From the NCBI GenBank assembly GCA_031289095.1, contig JAITQD010000105.1:38293-102292 (forward strand): a stretch of DNA of 64,000 bases. The letters are read 5' to 3'. The notes beneath the pieces were generated by a model, which did not search any database, was not told the DNA's origin, and saw only the letters and a program-made list of their open reading frames with translations. The DNA comes from Azoarcus sp. GTDB lineage: Bacteria > Pseudomonadota > Gammaproteobacteria > Burkholderiales > Rhodocyclaceae. Made by a program: the position numbers and the translations under genes. Positions 26,816-35,838 of the stretch are shown piece after piece (position 1 is the first letter of the stretch; every line of letters begins with the position of its first letter).

Positions 26816-28389
26816 GTTTGTGGCTGGCTTCGTCCGGTCAGTATGAAATGTGCGCCGGGTGCGGCAGTGTCGTCGTCCAGCAGTTCAAGGCTGAAACCGT
26901 TGGCTTCGGCCAGTTCGCGCGCGATGTAAAGCCCGAGTCCGGTGCCCTTGGCATGGGAGGTGAAAAACGGTTCAAACAGGTGGGCGCGCGACTGTCCGGC
27001 GACGCCGGGGCCGTCGTCGCGCACATGTACGTTCACTTGCCCTTTACCCACATCTTCGGCGCTGACCCGTACCGCGTCGGGTTCTCCGCTGCAATAGCGG
27101 CGGGCGTTGGTGAGCAGGTTGTCGAGAATTTGATGCAGATGGGCGCGGTCGATCTCCAGGGTGAGACCGGCCGGGATGTCGGCGCGGAAGATTGCCCGCT
27201 CGCGTTCGCCACGCAGACCCAGCTCGTCGAGCAGTTCCGCGACGAATTCCGCCAGCGGCAGGGCTTCGGGCTGAGTTCTTTCCCGTCGTCCGAGCGCGAG
27301 CACGTTGCGGATCATGTGTTCGATGCGCCGGGCGTTGTCGTTGATGATGCGCGCCAGCCTGGCCTGCATGTCGCTGCGTTTTTCCTCGCACAGCAGTTCG
27401 GCGGCCTGCGTCACTGCCGAGAGCGGATTGCGGATTTCGTGCGCCATGCTGGCGGTGAGCCGTCCGAGTGAGGCGAGCTTGATCTGCTGCATGCGGCGCT
27501 GGATGTCTTCCAGGTCGGTCAGGTAGATCAGCTTGTCCCCCTCGGTGCGGCTGCTCCCTCCGGCCACCCGGCAGCGCAGCAGGCGGCGGGCCTGCCCCAG
27601 GGTCATCATCTGCCCGAATTCGCCTGTACCGGCGAGGCGGCAATAATCGGCCAGGGCGGCGTCTATATCGGCCAGCGGGCGGCCTTCGATGTCGGCTTGG
27701 CCGAGTAGCGTGCAGGCCGAGGGATTGGCCTGGCGGACGACGCCATCGGCGCGCAGGACGATGATGCCGTCGCGCATGTCGCGGATGATGTAGGCATTGA
27801 TCGCTTCCTGCTGCGCCAGTTCTACGGCACGCGCGGCGGCGAGTGAGGCATTGACCAGGGCGCGCTGCGCCAACAGTCGCGCCATGATGGCGATGCCGAA
27901 AAAGGAGATGCAGGTCAGCGCCACCTGGAAGAAATCCCCAGCCTCCGGCCCGCTGGCCGAGAGGGCGCGCCAGCCATTTTCGAGCAGCACGGTGATCGTG
28001 GCCAGCGCCGTCATGAGCAGGACGGCACGCCCTCCGGTGACGAGGCCGGAGCCTGCGAGCACGATCATCATCAGCACCGGGATGCCGCTGCGATAACCGC
28101 CGCTTGTCCACATGACGATGCTCAGGACAATGATGTCGACGAAGCCTTGGAGCGCCATCAGGCGGCCAAAGCCGATACGGTGTGCCGCGTCCGGGAAACC
28201 CAGGGCGAGGATGAGCAGGACGTAGGCGAGCGACGCGGCCCAGAACAACTTTGGCGCTTCGGCGCCAAGCCCGATGCGCGCGCCGACGGTCAGGAACAGG
28301 GCGGCGACGATGAGCCGGAACAGGTTGAGGTAGCGCAACGCGCGCCGCCGCGCCGGGTCGCTGCCCGCCTCCATCGGCGCCGCTTTCAT
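26812..28389 (-). CDS. pilS: PilS-type sensor histidine kinase
   Basis: Predicted 525 residues: about six membrane helices (20-190), a PAS-like domain (about 215-300), a HisKA helix with the phospho-accepting His in SMAHEIRNPLSAV, and an ATPase domain with the N box DNLLTNARRY and the G boxes DDGPGV and GTGLGLYIARELAE. In Pseudomonas PilS senses pilin levels in the membrane and controls PilR. The start at 28389 overlaps the stop of the preceding small gene; an ATG five codons later is also possible. Confidence 0.9.
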
Positions 28390-28691
28390 TGGTCGCCCGT
28401 TTCTCCGCGCGCGCGGCGGTGCGCATCGCAGCAGAAGAACTTGTCTGCCGTGCTCACGCCCTCGCTTTCGGGAACATGCACGCCGCACATGGCGCAGGCC
28501 AATATACGTTCGGTTTTGGCGGGTTTCGGTGTACGTCCGCCGAAGTGCGTTCCGCCAGCGCCGTCACCCGTTCGGGCGCCGCCCCGCAACCAGTACAGGA
28601 CAGCGAAGAAACCGCGCAACACGATTCCCAGGACGCCGAGACCGATAAGCAGAAAGATGACCAGGAAGAACAGGATCAGTTTGATGAACAC
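28386..28691 (-). CDS. PP0621-family small membrane protein
   Basis: Predicted 101 residues: an N-terminal hydrophobic segment (about 3-28), a Gly-rich basic linker, and a C-terminal CAMCGVHVPESEG ... FFCCDAHRR cluster resembling a small zinc-ribbon. This pattern is the PP0621 family, which regularly precedes pilS. The GTG at 28691 was chosen because GGAG is six bases upstream; the longer TTG start adds 12 unconserved residues. Its stop overlaps the pilS start by four bases. Function unknown. Confidence 0.78.
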   Translation of the reverse strand: MFIKLILFFLVIFLLIGLGVLGIVLRGFFAVLYWLRGGARTGDGAGGTHFGGRTPKPAKTERILACAMCGVHVPESEGVSTADKFFCCDAHRRARGETGDQ

Positions 28692-28787
28692 GCCAGACTC
28701 CGCAGCAAGACCGGAGACAAAAACCAAGTCAGTCTATCATTGTCGCTGCTTCCGTCCGCAGTCGACGGCGGGGGTGGAAGATTGAAT

Positions 28788-29582
28788 CTACAATCCTTTG
28801 CGCTTGTCCCGCTCGATCAGGGCGTAGGCCGAGTGGTTGTGGATCGACTCGAAATTCTCCGATTCGACCACGTAGGCGTCGATCCGCGGCTCGGCGTTGA
28901 GGAGCACCGCGACGTCGCGCACCATGTCCTCGACGAACTTGGGGTTGTCGTAGGCGCGCTCGGTGACGGATTTTTCGTCGGGGCGCTTGAGGAGGCCATA
29001 GACCTCGCACGATGCCTGGCTTTCGACGAGTTGCACGATTTCCTCGATCCACAGGTAATCATTGACGGTGGCGGTTACGGTGACGTGCGAACGCTGGTTG
29101 TGCGCGCCGTAGGCGGAAATTTCCTTTGAACACGGGCACAGGCTGGTGACGGGGACGACGACCTTGATGGTGAATTCATGCTGGCCGTCTTCGGTGAGCT
29201 TGCCGATGAAACTGACCTCGTAGTCCATCAGGCTGCGTACGCCGGATACGGGCGCGGCCTTGGCGATGAAGTAGGGGAAGCACATTTCCAGGTGGCCGCT
29301 GCGGGCTTCGAGGCGCTCGACCATCGTGCGAAGCATGGGTGCGAAGGATTCCACCGACAGTTCGTGCTCGTCGCGGTTGAGGATTTCGACGAAGCGCGAC
29401 ATGTGGGTGCCCTTGAAGTTGTGGGGCAGCCCGACGTACATGTTGAAGACGGCGACGGTATGCTGGATGCCGGCCGATTTGTCGCGGATGCGGATCGGAT
29501 GGCGGATGTTTTTGATCCCCACCTGGTCGATGGCGATGCGGCGGCGGTCGATGCTGCCCTGGACGTCGGGAATGGCGCTCAT
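28788..29582 (-). CDS. folE2: GTP cyclohydrolase FolE2 (type IB)
   Basis: Converts GTP to 7,8-dihydroneopterin triphosphate for folate and queuosine-type precursors. Type IB enzymes use metals other than zinc and replace FolE under zinc limitation. Predicted 264 residues. [24 protein letters not shown] contains the active-site Cys; the C-terminal [13 protein letters not shown] is typical. The ATG at 29582 matches the family N terminus MSAIPDVQ; the frame open beyond it is a shadow of dxs. Seven bases separate it from dxs. Confidence 0.94.
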   Translation of the reverse strand: MSAIPDVQGSIDRRRIAIDQVGIKNIRHPIRIRDKSAGIQHTVAVFNMYVGLPHNFKGTHMSRFVEILNRDEHELSVESFAPMLRTMVERLEARSGHLEMCFPYFIAKAAPVSGVRSLMDYEVSFIGKLTEDGQHEFTIKVVVPVTSLCPCSKEISAYGAHNQRSHVTVTATVNDYLWIEEIVQLVESQASCEVYGLLKRPDEKSVTERAYDNPKFVEDMVRDVAVLLNAEPRIDAYVVESENFESIHNHSAYALIERDKRKGL

Positions 29583-29589
29583 CGTTCGG

Positions 29590-31455
29590 TCAGCCTTCGG
29601 GAGTCTGGACGCGACGGACGCTGGCGGTGATGCCAGCGGCATCCAGCCCCGCTTCGGCGAGCAACTGACGCTGTTCGCCGTGGTCGATGAAGCGGTCGGG
29701 CAGGCCGAGCCGCAGGAGGCGCGGACGCGCGGGCAGGCTGTCGACGCAGCGGGCGACTTCCGCGCCCGCGCCGCCGATGACGGCGTTATCTTCAACGGTG
29801 ACGAGCAGTTCGTGTTCGTGCGCGAGGCGGGCGACGAGCGCTTCATCGAGCGGCTTGACGAAGCGCATGTTGACCACGGTGGCGTCGAGCGCCTCGCCCG
29901 CTTCCAGCGCCGGGGTCAGCATGCTGCCGAAAGCGAGCAGCGCCACTTTTTTGCCATGACGCCGGACTTCGCCCTTGCCCAGCGGCAGGGCGCGCATTTC
30001 CGCCTCGGGCGTGACGCCGGGGCCTTTGCCGCGGGGGTAGCGCACGGCGCTGGGGCCGTCGTGGCAAAGCGCGGTGTGGAGCATTTGGCGGCATTCGTTT
30101 TCGTCGGCGGGCGTCATCAGCAGCAGATTGGGCACGCAGGCGAGGAAGGAGAGATCGAACGCGCCATGGTGGGTCGCGCCGTCCGCGCCGACCAGCCCGC
30201 CGCGGTCGATGGCGAGCACGACGGGCAGGTTTTGCAGGGCGATGTCGTGGATGAGTTGGTCGTAGGCGCGTTGCAGGAAGGTGGAGTAGATCGCCACCAC
30301 CGGGCGGAGGCCTTCGCAGGCCAGCCCCGCCGCGAAGGTGAGGGCATGCTGTTCGGCGATGCCGACATCGTAGTAGCGGTCGGGAAATTCCGCCGCAAAG
30401 CGCGTGAGGCCCGAGCCTTCGCACATCGCCGGGGTGATGCCGGCCACGCGCGGGTCGCGCGTCGCGGCGTCGCACAGCCAATCGCCAAACACCTGGGTGT
30501 AGGTCGGCTGTCCGCCGACGGGTGCGTCCGGAATGCCGGTGAGGTGGTCGAACTGCGCCACGCCGTGATAGCGGATGGGATCGGCCTCCGCGAGCTTGTA
30601 GCCCTGCCCTTTGCGGGTGACGACGTGCAGGAATTGCGGCCCCTTGAAGTGGCGCAGGTTTTGCAACATCGGAATTAAAATGTCGAGATCGTGCCCGTCG
30701 ACGGGGCCGAAATAATGAAAACCGAATTCCTCGAACAGGGTGCCGGGCGAACCGGGAGCGATCATTCCCTTGGCGTATTCCTCCACCTTGCGCGCGAGTT
30801 CGGCCACGGGCGGAGCGACGCCGAGCACTTTTTTGCCGATGCGGCGGGCTGCGTCGTAAGGGGCCATCAGGCGCGCGAGGATGTTGGAAAGCGCGCCGAC
30901 CGGGGGCGAGATCGACATCTCGTTGTCGTTGAGGATCACCAGCAGGTCGGTGTCCTTCATGTCGCCAGCGTTGTTGAGGGCCTCGAAGGCCATGCCTGCC
31001 GACATGGCGCCATCGCCGATGACCGCGATCGAGGCGCGCGCTTCGCCCTGGGCGCGCGTGGCCACGGCCATGCCGAGCGCGGCGGAAATGGAGGTTGACG
31101 AATGCGCGGTGCCAAAGGCGTCGTATTCGCTTTCCGGGCGGCGCGGAAAGCCGGAGATGCCGCCATGGCGGCGCAGGTTCGCCATCGCCTCGCGTCGGCC
31201 AGTGAGAATTTTATGGCTGTAGGTCTGGTGGCCGACGTCCCATACGATGCGGTCTTCGGGCGTGTTGAAGACGTAGTGCAGGGCGATGGTGAGTTCGACC
31301 GTGCCGAGGTTGGAGGAAAGATGACCGCCGGTCTTCGCCACCGACTCGATCAGGAAGCCCCGCAGTTCGCTGGCCAGCGCCGGCAGTTCCTTGCGGTCGA
31401 GCGCGCGCAGGTCGGCGGGGGTGGCGATGCGTTCGAGGATGGGATAGTCGGACAT
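29590..31455 (-). CDS. dxs: 1-deoxy-D-xylulose-5-phosphate synthase
   Basis: Thiamine-diphosphate enzyme that condenses pyruvate and glyceraldehyde-3-phosphate, the first step of the MEP isoprenoid route. Predicted 621 residues, standard length. It starts [33 protein letters not shown], the TPP/Mg motif [18 protein letters not shown] ending in ND, and [18 protein letters not shown] with the transketolase-type active residues are visible. It lies 13 bases after ispA in the xseB-ispA-dxs cluster. Confidence 0.97.
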   Translation of the reverse strand: MSDYPILERIATPADLRALDRKELPALASELRGFLIESVAKTGGHLSSNLGTVELTIALHYVFNTPEDRIVWDVGHQTYSHKILTGRREAMANLRRHGGISGFPRRPESEYDAFGTAHSSTSISAALGMAVATRAQGEARASIAVIGDGAMSAGMAFEALNNAGDMKDTDLLVILNDNEMSISPPVGALSNILARLMAPYDAARRIGKKVLGVAPPVAELARKVEEYAKGMIAPGSPGTLFEEFGFHYFGPVDGHDLDILIPMLQNLRHFKGPQFLHVVTRKGQGYKLAEADPIRYHGVAQFDHLTGIPDAPVGGQPTYTQVFGDWLCDAATRDPRVAGITPAMCEGSGLTRFAAEFPDRYYDVGIAEQHALTFAAGLACEGLRPVVAIYSTFLQRAYDQLIHDIALQNLPVVLAIDRGGLVGADGATHHGAFDLSFLACVPNLLLMTPADENECRQMLHTALCHDGPSAVRYPRGKGPGVTPEAEMRALPLGKGEVRRHGKKVALLAFGSMLTPALEAGEALDATVVNMRFVKPLDEALVARLAHEHELLVTVEDNAVIGGAGAEVARCVDSLPARPRLLRLGLPDRFIDHGEQRQLLAEAGLDAAGITASVRRVQTPEG

Positions 31456-31468
31456 CGTGCGGTGGGCA

Positions 31469-32356
31469 TCAGAAGGCGCGGTGCGCGATGAAGTCGGCCA
31501 GTTCGGCCAGACGGACGCCTCGTTCGCCCAGCGGCGCCAGGGGGGCGCGGGCTTCGGCGAGCAGTTCTTCGGTGAAGCGGCGGGCGTCGGTGAGGCCGAG
31601 GAGGCTTACATAGGTTGGTTTGTCGTGCGCGGCGTCCTTGCCGGCGGTCTTGCCCAGGGTCGCGGTGTCGGCCCCGGCGTCGAGGATGTCGTCGACCACC
31701 TGGTAGAGCAGACCGATACGTTTGGCGTAGTGATCGAGCCGCCGCCGCCGTTCGTCGTTGACGCCTTCGCCAGCTTGGCCGCCGATGAGAATGGCGGCGC
31801 GGATCAGCGCCCCCGTCTTGCGCAGGTGCATGAGTTCGAGTTCTTCACGCGTCATCTCGTGTCCGGTCGCGGCGATGTCCATGGCCTGACCGCCGGCCAT
31901 GCCATGCGAGCCGGCCGCCACCGCCAGCAACCGGATGGCTTCCAGTTGCCCCGCCGCAGTAGCGCTGACCGGGGATTCGGCCAGCACCTGGAACGCGAGG
32001 GTTTGCAGGGCGTCGCCGACGAGCAGCGCCGTGGCTTCGTCGTATTCGACATGGACGGTGGGTTTGCCCCGGCGCAGCTTGTCGTCGTCCATACAGGGCA
32101 TGTCGTCGTGGACGAGCGAATAGGCGTGGATCAGTTCCACGGCGCAGGCGGCGCGGTCGAGCTGTTCCGGGCGGGCGTGCGTGAGTCCCCCCGACGCATG
32201 GACGAGCAGTGCCCGTACCCGTTTGCCGCCGCCCAGAACGGCGTAGCGCATGGCCTCGTGCAACCTGTCCGGCACGAGGTCGGCGGCGGGAAGCACGGCC
32301 TGCAATGCCGTTTCGGTGCGCTGCTGGATGTAGGTCGACCAGTCGGTGAATTTCAT
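31469..32356 (-). CDS. ispA: (2E,6E)-farnesyl diphosphate synthase
   Basis: All-trans short-chain prenyltransferase making farnesyl diphosphate from DMAPP and IPP. Predicted 295 residues. The first Asp-rich motif is [19 protein letters not shown], the second VVDDILD, and [12 protein letters not shown] binds pyrophosphate. The ATG at 32356 is eight bases after xseB; the frame open upstream is a shadow of xseB. Its product feeds undecaprenyl and quinone side chains. Confidence 0.95.
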   Translation of the reverse strand: MKFTDWSTYIQQRTETALQAVLPAADLVPDRLHEAMRYAVLGGGKRVRALLVHASGGLTHARPEQLDRAACAVELIHAYSLVHDDMPCMDDDKLRRGKPTVHVEYDEATALLVGDALQTLAFQVLAESPVSATAAGQLEAIRLLAVAAGSHGMAGGQAMDIAATGHEMTREELELMHLRKTGALIRAAILIGGQAGEGVNDERRRRLDHYAKRIGLLYQVVDDILDAGADTATLGKTAGKDAAHDKPTYVSLLGLTDARRFTEELLAEARAPLAPLGERGVRLAELADFIAHRAF

Positions 32357-32364
32357 GTTCTGCC

Positions 32365-32619
32365 TCAGGTTCGGGTGACGGGGTTCGGGTCGGGATTGTC
32401 CGCATCCAGGCGGACGAGGGAATCGCCTTCGAGAATCCTGACCTGCTGCTCGGCGGCGTCGAGTCTGTTTTGGCACTGGCGCAACAGGGCCGCGCCGCGC
32501 CGGTAGTGTTCGAGCGCCTGTTCGAGCGGCAGACTGCCTGCTTCCAGTTGCCGGACGATGGTTTCGAGTTCCGCAACGGCGGTCTCGAAGGTCTGGGTGG
32601 CGGGCGCCGACTTGGTCAT
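32365..32619 (-). CDS. xseB: exodeoxyribonuclease VII small subunit
   Basis: Small helical subunit (84 residues) that coats the XseA coiled coil of the single-strand exonuclease VII. The conserved FETAVAELETIVRQLEAG SLPLEQALEHYRRG pattern is present. Position at the head of the ispA-dxs genes is conserved in proteobacteria. XseA is not in the window. Confidence 0.93.
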   Translation of the reverse strand: MTKSAPATQTFETAVAELETIVRQLEAGSLPLEQALEHYRRGAALLRQCQNRLDAAEQQVRILEGDSLVRLDADNPDPNPVTRT

Positions 32620-32777
32620 GGAGAAATTGCTGCAAAGGATGAAAAAAAGCGGTGCGGAAACGACCGCCTTCAGAATATGGGAAAATACCCGATCGCGTAT
32701 CTGGCGGTCAAACCGCCGATCGCTTTGGAATCAAGTGTTCTTTGTTCCGGCTTCTTGTGACTTGAAAGGGGGTGGGG

Positions 32778-33884
32778 ATGTCCGACATAGCTTTCACCGC
32801 GCGTACGACGCCAAGCGTGTCGCAGTTTCCGGTGTCCTGGTACTTCGACGAGAAAATCTTCGAGCTGGAGAAAAAACTCCTTTTCGATGCCGGCCCGGGG
32901 TACGCCGGCCACGAACTGATGGTGCCCGAAATCGGCAGTTACCGTTCGCAGGAGTGGCTCGGCCATGGCGGTCTCCTGTACCGCAACGCCGACGGCGTGC
33001 ATCGGCTCGCCAACGTCTGCCGTCATCGTCAGGCGATCATGTTGCAGGGGGCGGGTAAGACCGGCAACATCGTGTGCCCGATCCACCGTTGGACGTACGA
33101 CACGCAAGGCGCGCTGCTTGGTGCGCCGCACTTTCCGGCCAATCCCTGCCTCAATCTCAAGCGCGACAGGCTGGAGAGCTGGAACGGCCTGCTCTTTGCC
33201 GGGCCGCGTTCGGCGGCGCGCGACCTCGCCGGCATGGAAGTGGCGCAGCACCTGGATTTTTCCGGTTTCAAGCTCGACAAGGTTGAACTGCACGAGTGCA
33301 ATTACAACTGGAAGACTTTCATCGAGGTGTACCTGGAGGACTACCACGTTGCGCCCTACCACCCCGGACTGGGCAATTTCGTGACCTGCGACGATCTTTC
33401 CTGGCAGTTCGGCGACTGGTATTCGGTGCAGCAGGTGGGCATCACCTCGCTCGCCCGTTCGGGGTCGCGGGCCTATGAACGCTGGCAGAAAGCGGTGTTG
33501 TCCTATTACGGCGACAAACGTCCGCCGCACGGGGCGATCTGGCTCACCTATTACCCTAACGTCATGGTTGAATGGTATCCGCATGTACTGGTGGTGAGCA
33601 CGGTGATTCCGGTCGATGTACACAAGACCATGAACGTGGTCGAATTCTATTACCCGGAAGAAATCGTCGCGTTCGAGCGCGATTTTGTCGAAGCAGAGCA
33701 GGCCGCCTACATGGAAACCGCAATCGAGGACGACGACATCGGCGAGCGCATGGATCGCGGTCGTCTGGCGCTGCTCAGGGAAGGCCGCGACGAGGTGGGG
33801 CCGTACCAGTCTCCGTTCGAGGACGGCATGCAGCATTTCCACGAGTTTTATCGAAGAATCGTGGAACCGCATATCGGAAAATAA
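32778..33884 (+). CDS. Rieske-type aromatic ring-hydroxylating oxygenase, alpha subunit
   Basis: Predicted 368-residue non-haem iron oxygenase component. The Rieske [2Fe-2S] ligands are in VCRHRQA and CPIHRW (CxH...CxxH). The mononuclear iron site is in EVYLEDYHVAPYHPG, with a further acidic ligand expected near the C terminus. No ferredoxin, reductase or beta subunit gene is adjacent, so electron supply must come from elsewhere. It is divergent from xseB and convergent with ispH. The ATG has a strong GGGGGTGGGG upstream; a GTG two codons earlier is in frame. The substrate is not predictable. Confidence 0.88.
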   Translation: MSDIAFTARTTPSVSQFPVSWYFDEKIFELEKKLLFDAGPGYAGHELMVPEIGSYRSQEWLGHGGLLYRNADGVHRLANVCRHRQAIMLQGAGKTGNIVCPIHRWTYDTQGALLGAPHFPANPCLNLKRDRLESWNGLLFAGPRSAARDLAGMEVAQHLDFSGFKLDKVELHECNYNWKTFIEVYLEDYHVAPYHPGLGNFVTCDDLSWQFGDWYSVQQVGITSLARSGSRAYERWQKAVLSYYGDKRPPHGAIWLTYYPNVMVEWYPHVLVVSTVIPVDVHKTMNVVEFYYPEEIVAFERDFVEAEQAAYMETAIEDDDIGERMDRGRLALLREGRDEVGPYQSPFEDGMQHFHEFYRRIVEPHIGK

Positions 33885-33900
33885 ACGCCGCGAAATAAAC

Positions 33901-33923
33901 CTGCTACCCAAAAAGGGTAGCAG
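33901..33923. terminator. hairpin between the convergent Rieske oxygenase and ispH genes
   Basis: Nine-base perfect stem CTGCTACCC / GGGTAGCAG around an AAAAA loop, placed 16 bases after the oxygenase stop and 19 bases before the ispH stop. There is no strong T-tract on either side, so it may end transcription only partly or protect 3' ends. Confidence 0.6.
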
Positions 33924-33942
33924 CGGCCTGCTGCCGAATACG

Positions 33943-34875
33943 TTATCCCTGCAACCCCTTCGGCAGCGGGAACGCAATTTTTTCCTCCACCCCCGCGAGT
34001 TCGCGCACTGTCGCGCCGGTCAGTGCCTTCAGGTGTGCGATGACTTCGGCGATCAATACTTCCGGGGCCGAGGCCCCGGCGGTGACGCCGATTTTGCGTT
34101 TGCCCGCGAGCCAGGCCGGGTCGATGTCGCGGGCATCGTCCACCAGATAGGCGGGGATGCCGAGCAGGGCGGCAACTTCGCGCAGGCGGTTGGAGTTGGA
34201 ACTGTTCTTCGAGCCGACCACCAGCACGACTTCGGTTTGCCCGGCCAGATGCTTCACTGCGTCCTGCCGGTTCTGGGTGGCGTAACAGATGTCGTCCTTC
34301 TTTGGCCCGCTGAGCGTGGGGAAACGGGCGCGCAGGGTGTCGACGATGTGGGCGGCGTCGTCGGCGGAGAGCGTGGTCTGGGTGACGTAGGAAAGCCGTT
34401 CAGGATGGGCGACCTGCAAGGCGGCGGCGTCGGCTTCGGTTTCGACCAGATGGATGCCGTTCTCGATCTGCCCCATCGTGCCTTCGACTTCGGGGTGATG
34501 ACCGTGGCCGATCATCACCAGTTCGCGCCCCTGTACGTGCATCCGAGCTACTTCCACATGCACTTTGGTGACGAGCGGACAGGTGGCGTCGAATACTCGC
34601 AGGCCGCGCCGGTCGGCCTTGCGCCGCACCGAAAGGGGAACGCCGTGGGCGCTGAAAATGACCGTGCCGCCGTCGGGAATTTCGTCGAGCGATTCGACGA
34701 AGACCGCGCCGCGCGCGCGCAGGTCTTCGACGACGTAACGGTTGTGTACGACCTCATGCCGCACGTAGATCGGCGCGCCGTAGCGGGCGAGCGCGTGTTC
34801 GACGATTTCGATGGCGCGCTCGACCCCGGCGCAGAAGCCGCGCGGGTTGGCGAGGAGAATTTCGGCGTCGGACAT
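33943..34875 (-). CDS. ispH: 4-hydroxy-3-methylbut-2-enyl diphosphate reductase
   Basis: Last MEP-pathway enzyme, reducing HMBPP to IPP and DMAPP with a [4Fe-4S] cluster. Predicted 310 residues. The three cluster cysteines are in [23 protein letters not shown] and [21 protein letters not shown] and TAGASAPE are also typical. The ATG at 34875 matches the family start; the open frame beyond is a shadow of fkpB. Last gene of the ribF-ileS-lspA-fkpB-ispH series. Confidence 0.96.
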   Translation of the reverse strand: MSDAEILLANPRGFCAGVERAIEIVEHALARYGAPIYVRHEVVHNRYVVEDLRARGAVFVESLDEIPDGGTVIFSAHGVPLSVRRKADRRGLRVFDATCPLVTKVHVEVARMHVQGRELVMIGHGHHPEVEGTMGQIENGIHLVETEADAAALQVAHPERLSYVTQTTLSADDAAHIVDTLRARFPTLSGPKKDDICYATQNRQDAVKHLAGQTEVVLVVGSKNSSNSNRLREVAALLGIPAYLVDDARDIDPAWLAGKRKIGVTAGASAPEVLIAEVIAHLKALTGATVRELAGVEEKIAFPLPKGLQG

Positions 34876-34897
34876 GGTTTTTCGCAATGGCGGGTTT

Positions 34898-35326
34898 TCA
34901 CGCCACGCCGATAATTTCGACTTCGAGCCGAATCGGTTTGCCGGCGAGCGGGTGGTTGAAATCGACCAGCGCGGTCGCCACGTCGATTTCGCGCACAAGG
35001 CCAGAATAGCGCGAGCCGTCGGGGGCGACGAATTCCATGACCGTCATCGCTTCAATCTCCTGCGATGGCATATGTTCGCGCCGCACGCGCTCGACCAGTT
35101 CGGGGCGATGCGGGCCAAAAGCTTCTTCAGCGGTGAGATCGAACGCTTGGCGATCGCCGACCGGCAGGCCGACGATAAGCCGCTCGATGGCCGGCAGCAT
35201 TTCGCCCGCGCCCAGTTGCAGCGTCGCGGGCGTGGACTCGAAGGTGGAAATCAGCGGCTGGCCGTTGGGCAGGGCGATGCGGTAATGCAGGGTGATGAGG
35301 CTGTCGGTGGCAACGGTCTGGGTCAC
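34898..35326 (-). CDS. fkpB: FKBP-type peptidyl-prolyl isomerase FkpB (SlpA-like)
   Basis: Cytosolic prolyl isomerase with an inserted chaperone (IF) domain. Predicted 142 residues. [25 protein letters not shown] is the FKBP core, [21 protein letters not shown] the insert typical of SlyD/SlpA, and [18 protein letters not shown] the C-terminal strand. It lacks SlyD's histidine-rich metal tail. It overlaps lspA by four bases, an arrangement shared with E. coli. Confidence 0.93.
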   Translation of the reverse strand: MTQTVATDSLITLHYRIALPNGQPLISTFESTPATLQLGAGEMLPAIERLIVGLPVGDRQAFDLTAEEAFGPHRPELVERVRREHMPSQEIEAMTVMEFVAPDGSRYSGLVREIDVATALVDFNHPLAGKPIRLEVEIIGVA

Positions 35327-35838
35327 GAGGGGCGCTCCGGGGAAGGCGTGGCCTTGGCCTTGCCGAAGAACTGGCCCAGGAGCATCAGGACGACGCCGAG
35401 GGTGATCGCCGAATCGGCAAGGTTGAACGCCGGCCAGGAATACGGCCCGGCGTGGAAAGAGAGAAAGTCGACCACTTTGCCGTGGACGATGCGGTCAATG
35501 ACGTTGCCGATCGCGCCGCCGACGATGAGCGAGAAGGCGGCGGGGGCGAGGCGTTCATGGCGTTGTTGCCAGATCAGCACCAGCAGCCAGGCGCACACGA
35601 CCATCGCCAGCGCGGCGAAGAACCAGCGTTGCCAGCCCGATTGCCCGGCCAGAAAGCTGAACGCCGCGCCGGGGTTGAAGGCGAGAACGAGATCGAAAAA
35701 GCCGGTGACTTCGATGGATGTACCAACGTGCATGAGGTGGGCGAGCACCCAGTCTTTCGTAAACTGGTCGAGCGCCGCCACCACGACGATGAACGCGAGC
35801 CACCAGGCCATGGCGCGGAGGTCGCTGCGTTCAGGCAT
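35323..35838 (-). CDS. lspA: lipoprotein signal peptidase (signal peptidase II)
   Basis: Inner-membrane aspartyl protease that removes signal peptides from prolipoproteins. Predicted 171 residues with four membrane helices. The two catalytic aspartates are in [15 protein letters not shown] and [16 protein letters not shown] and [10 protein letters not shown] are conserved. It overlaps ileS by eight bases at its start, and fkpB at its end. It would process the several lipoproteins predicted in this window. Confidence 0.96.
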   Translation of the reverse strand: MPERSDLRAMAWWLAFIVVVAALDQFTKDWVLAHLMHVGTSIEVTGFFDLVLAFNPGAAFSFLAGQSGWQRWFFAALAMVVCAWLLVLIWQQRHERLAPAAFSLIVGGAIGNVIDRIVHGKVVDFLSFHAGPYSWPAFNLADSAITLGVVLMLLGQFFGKAKATPSPERPS

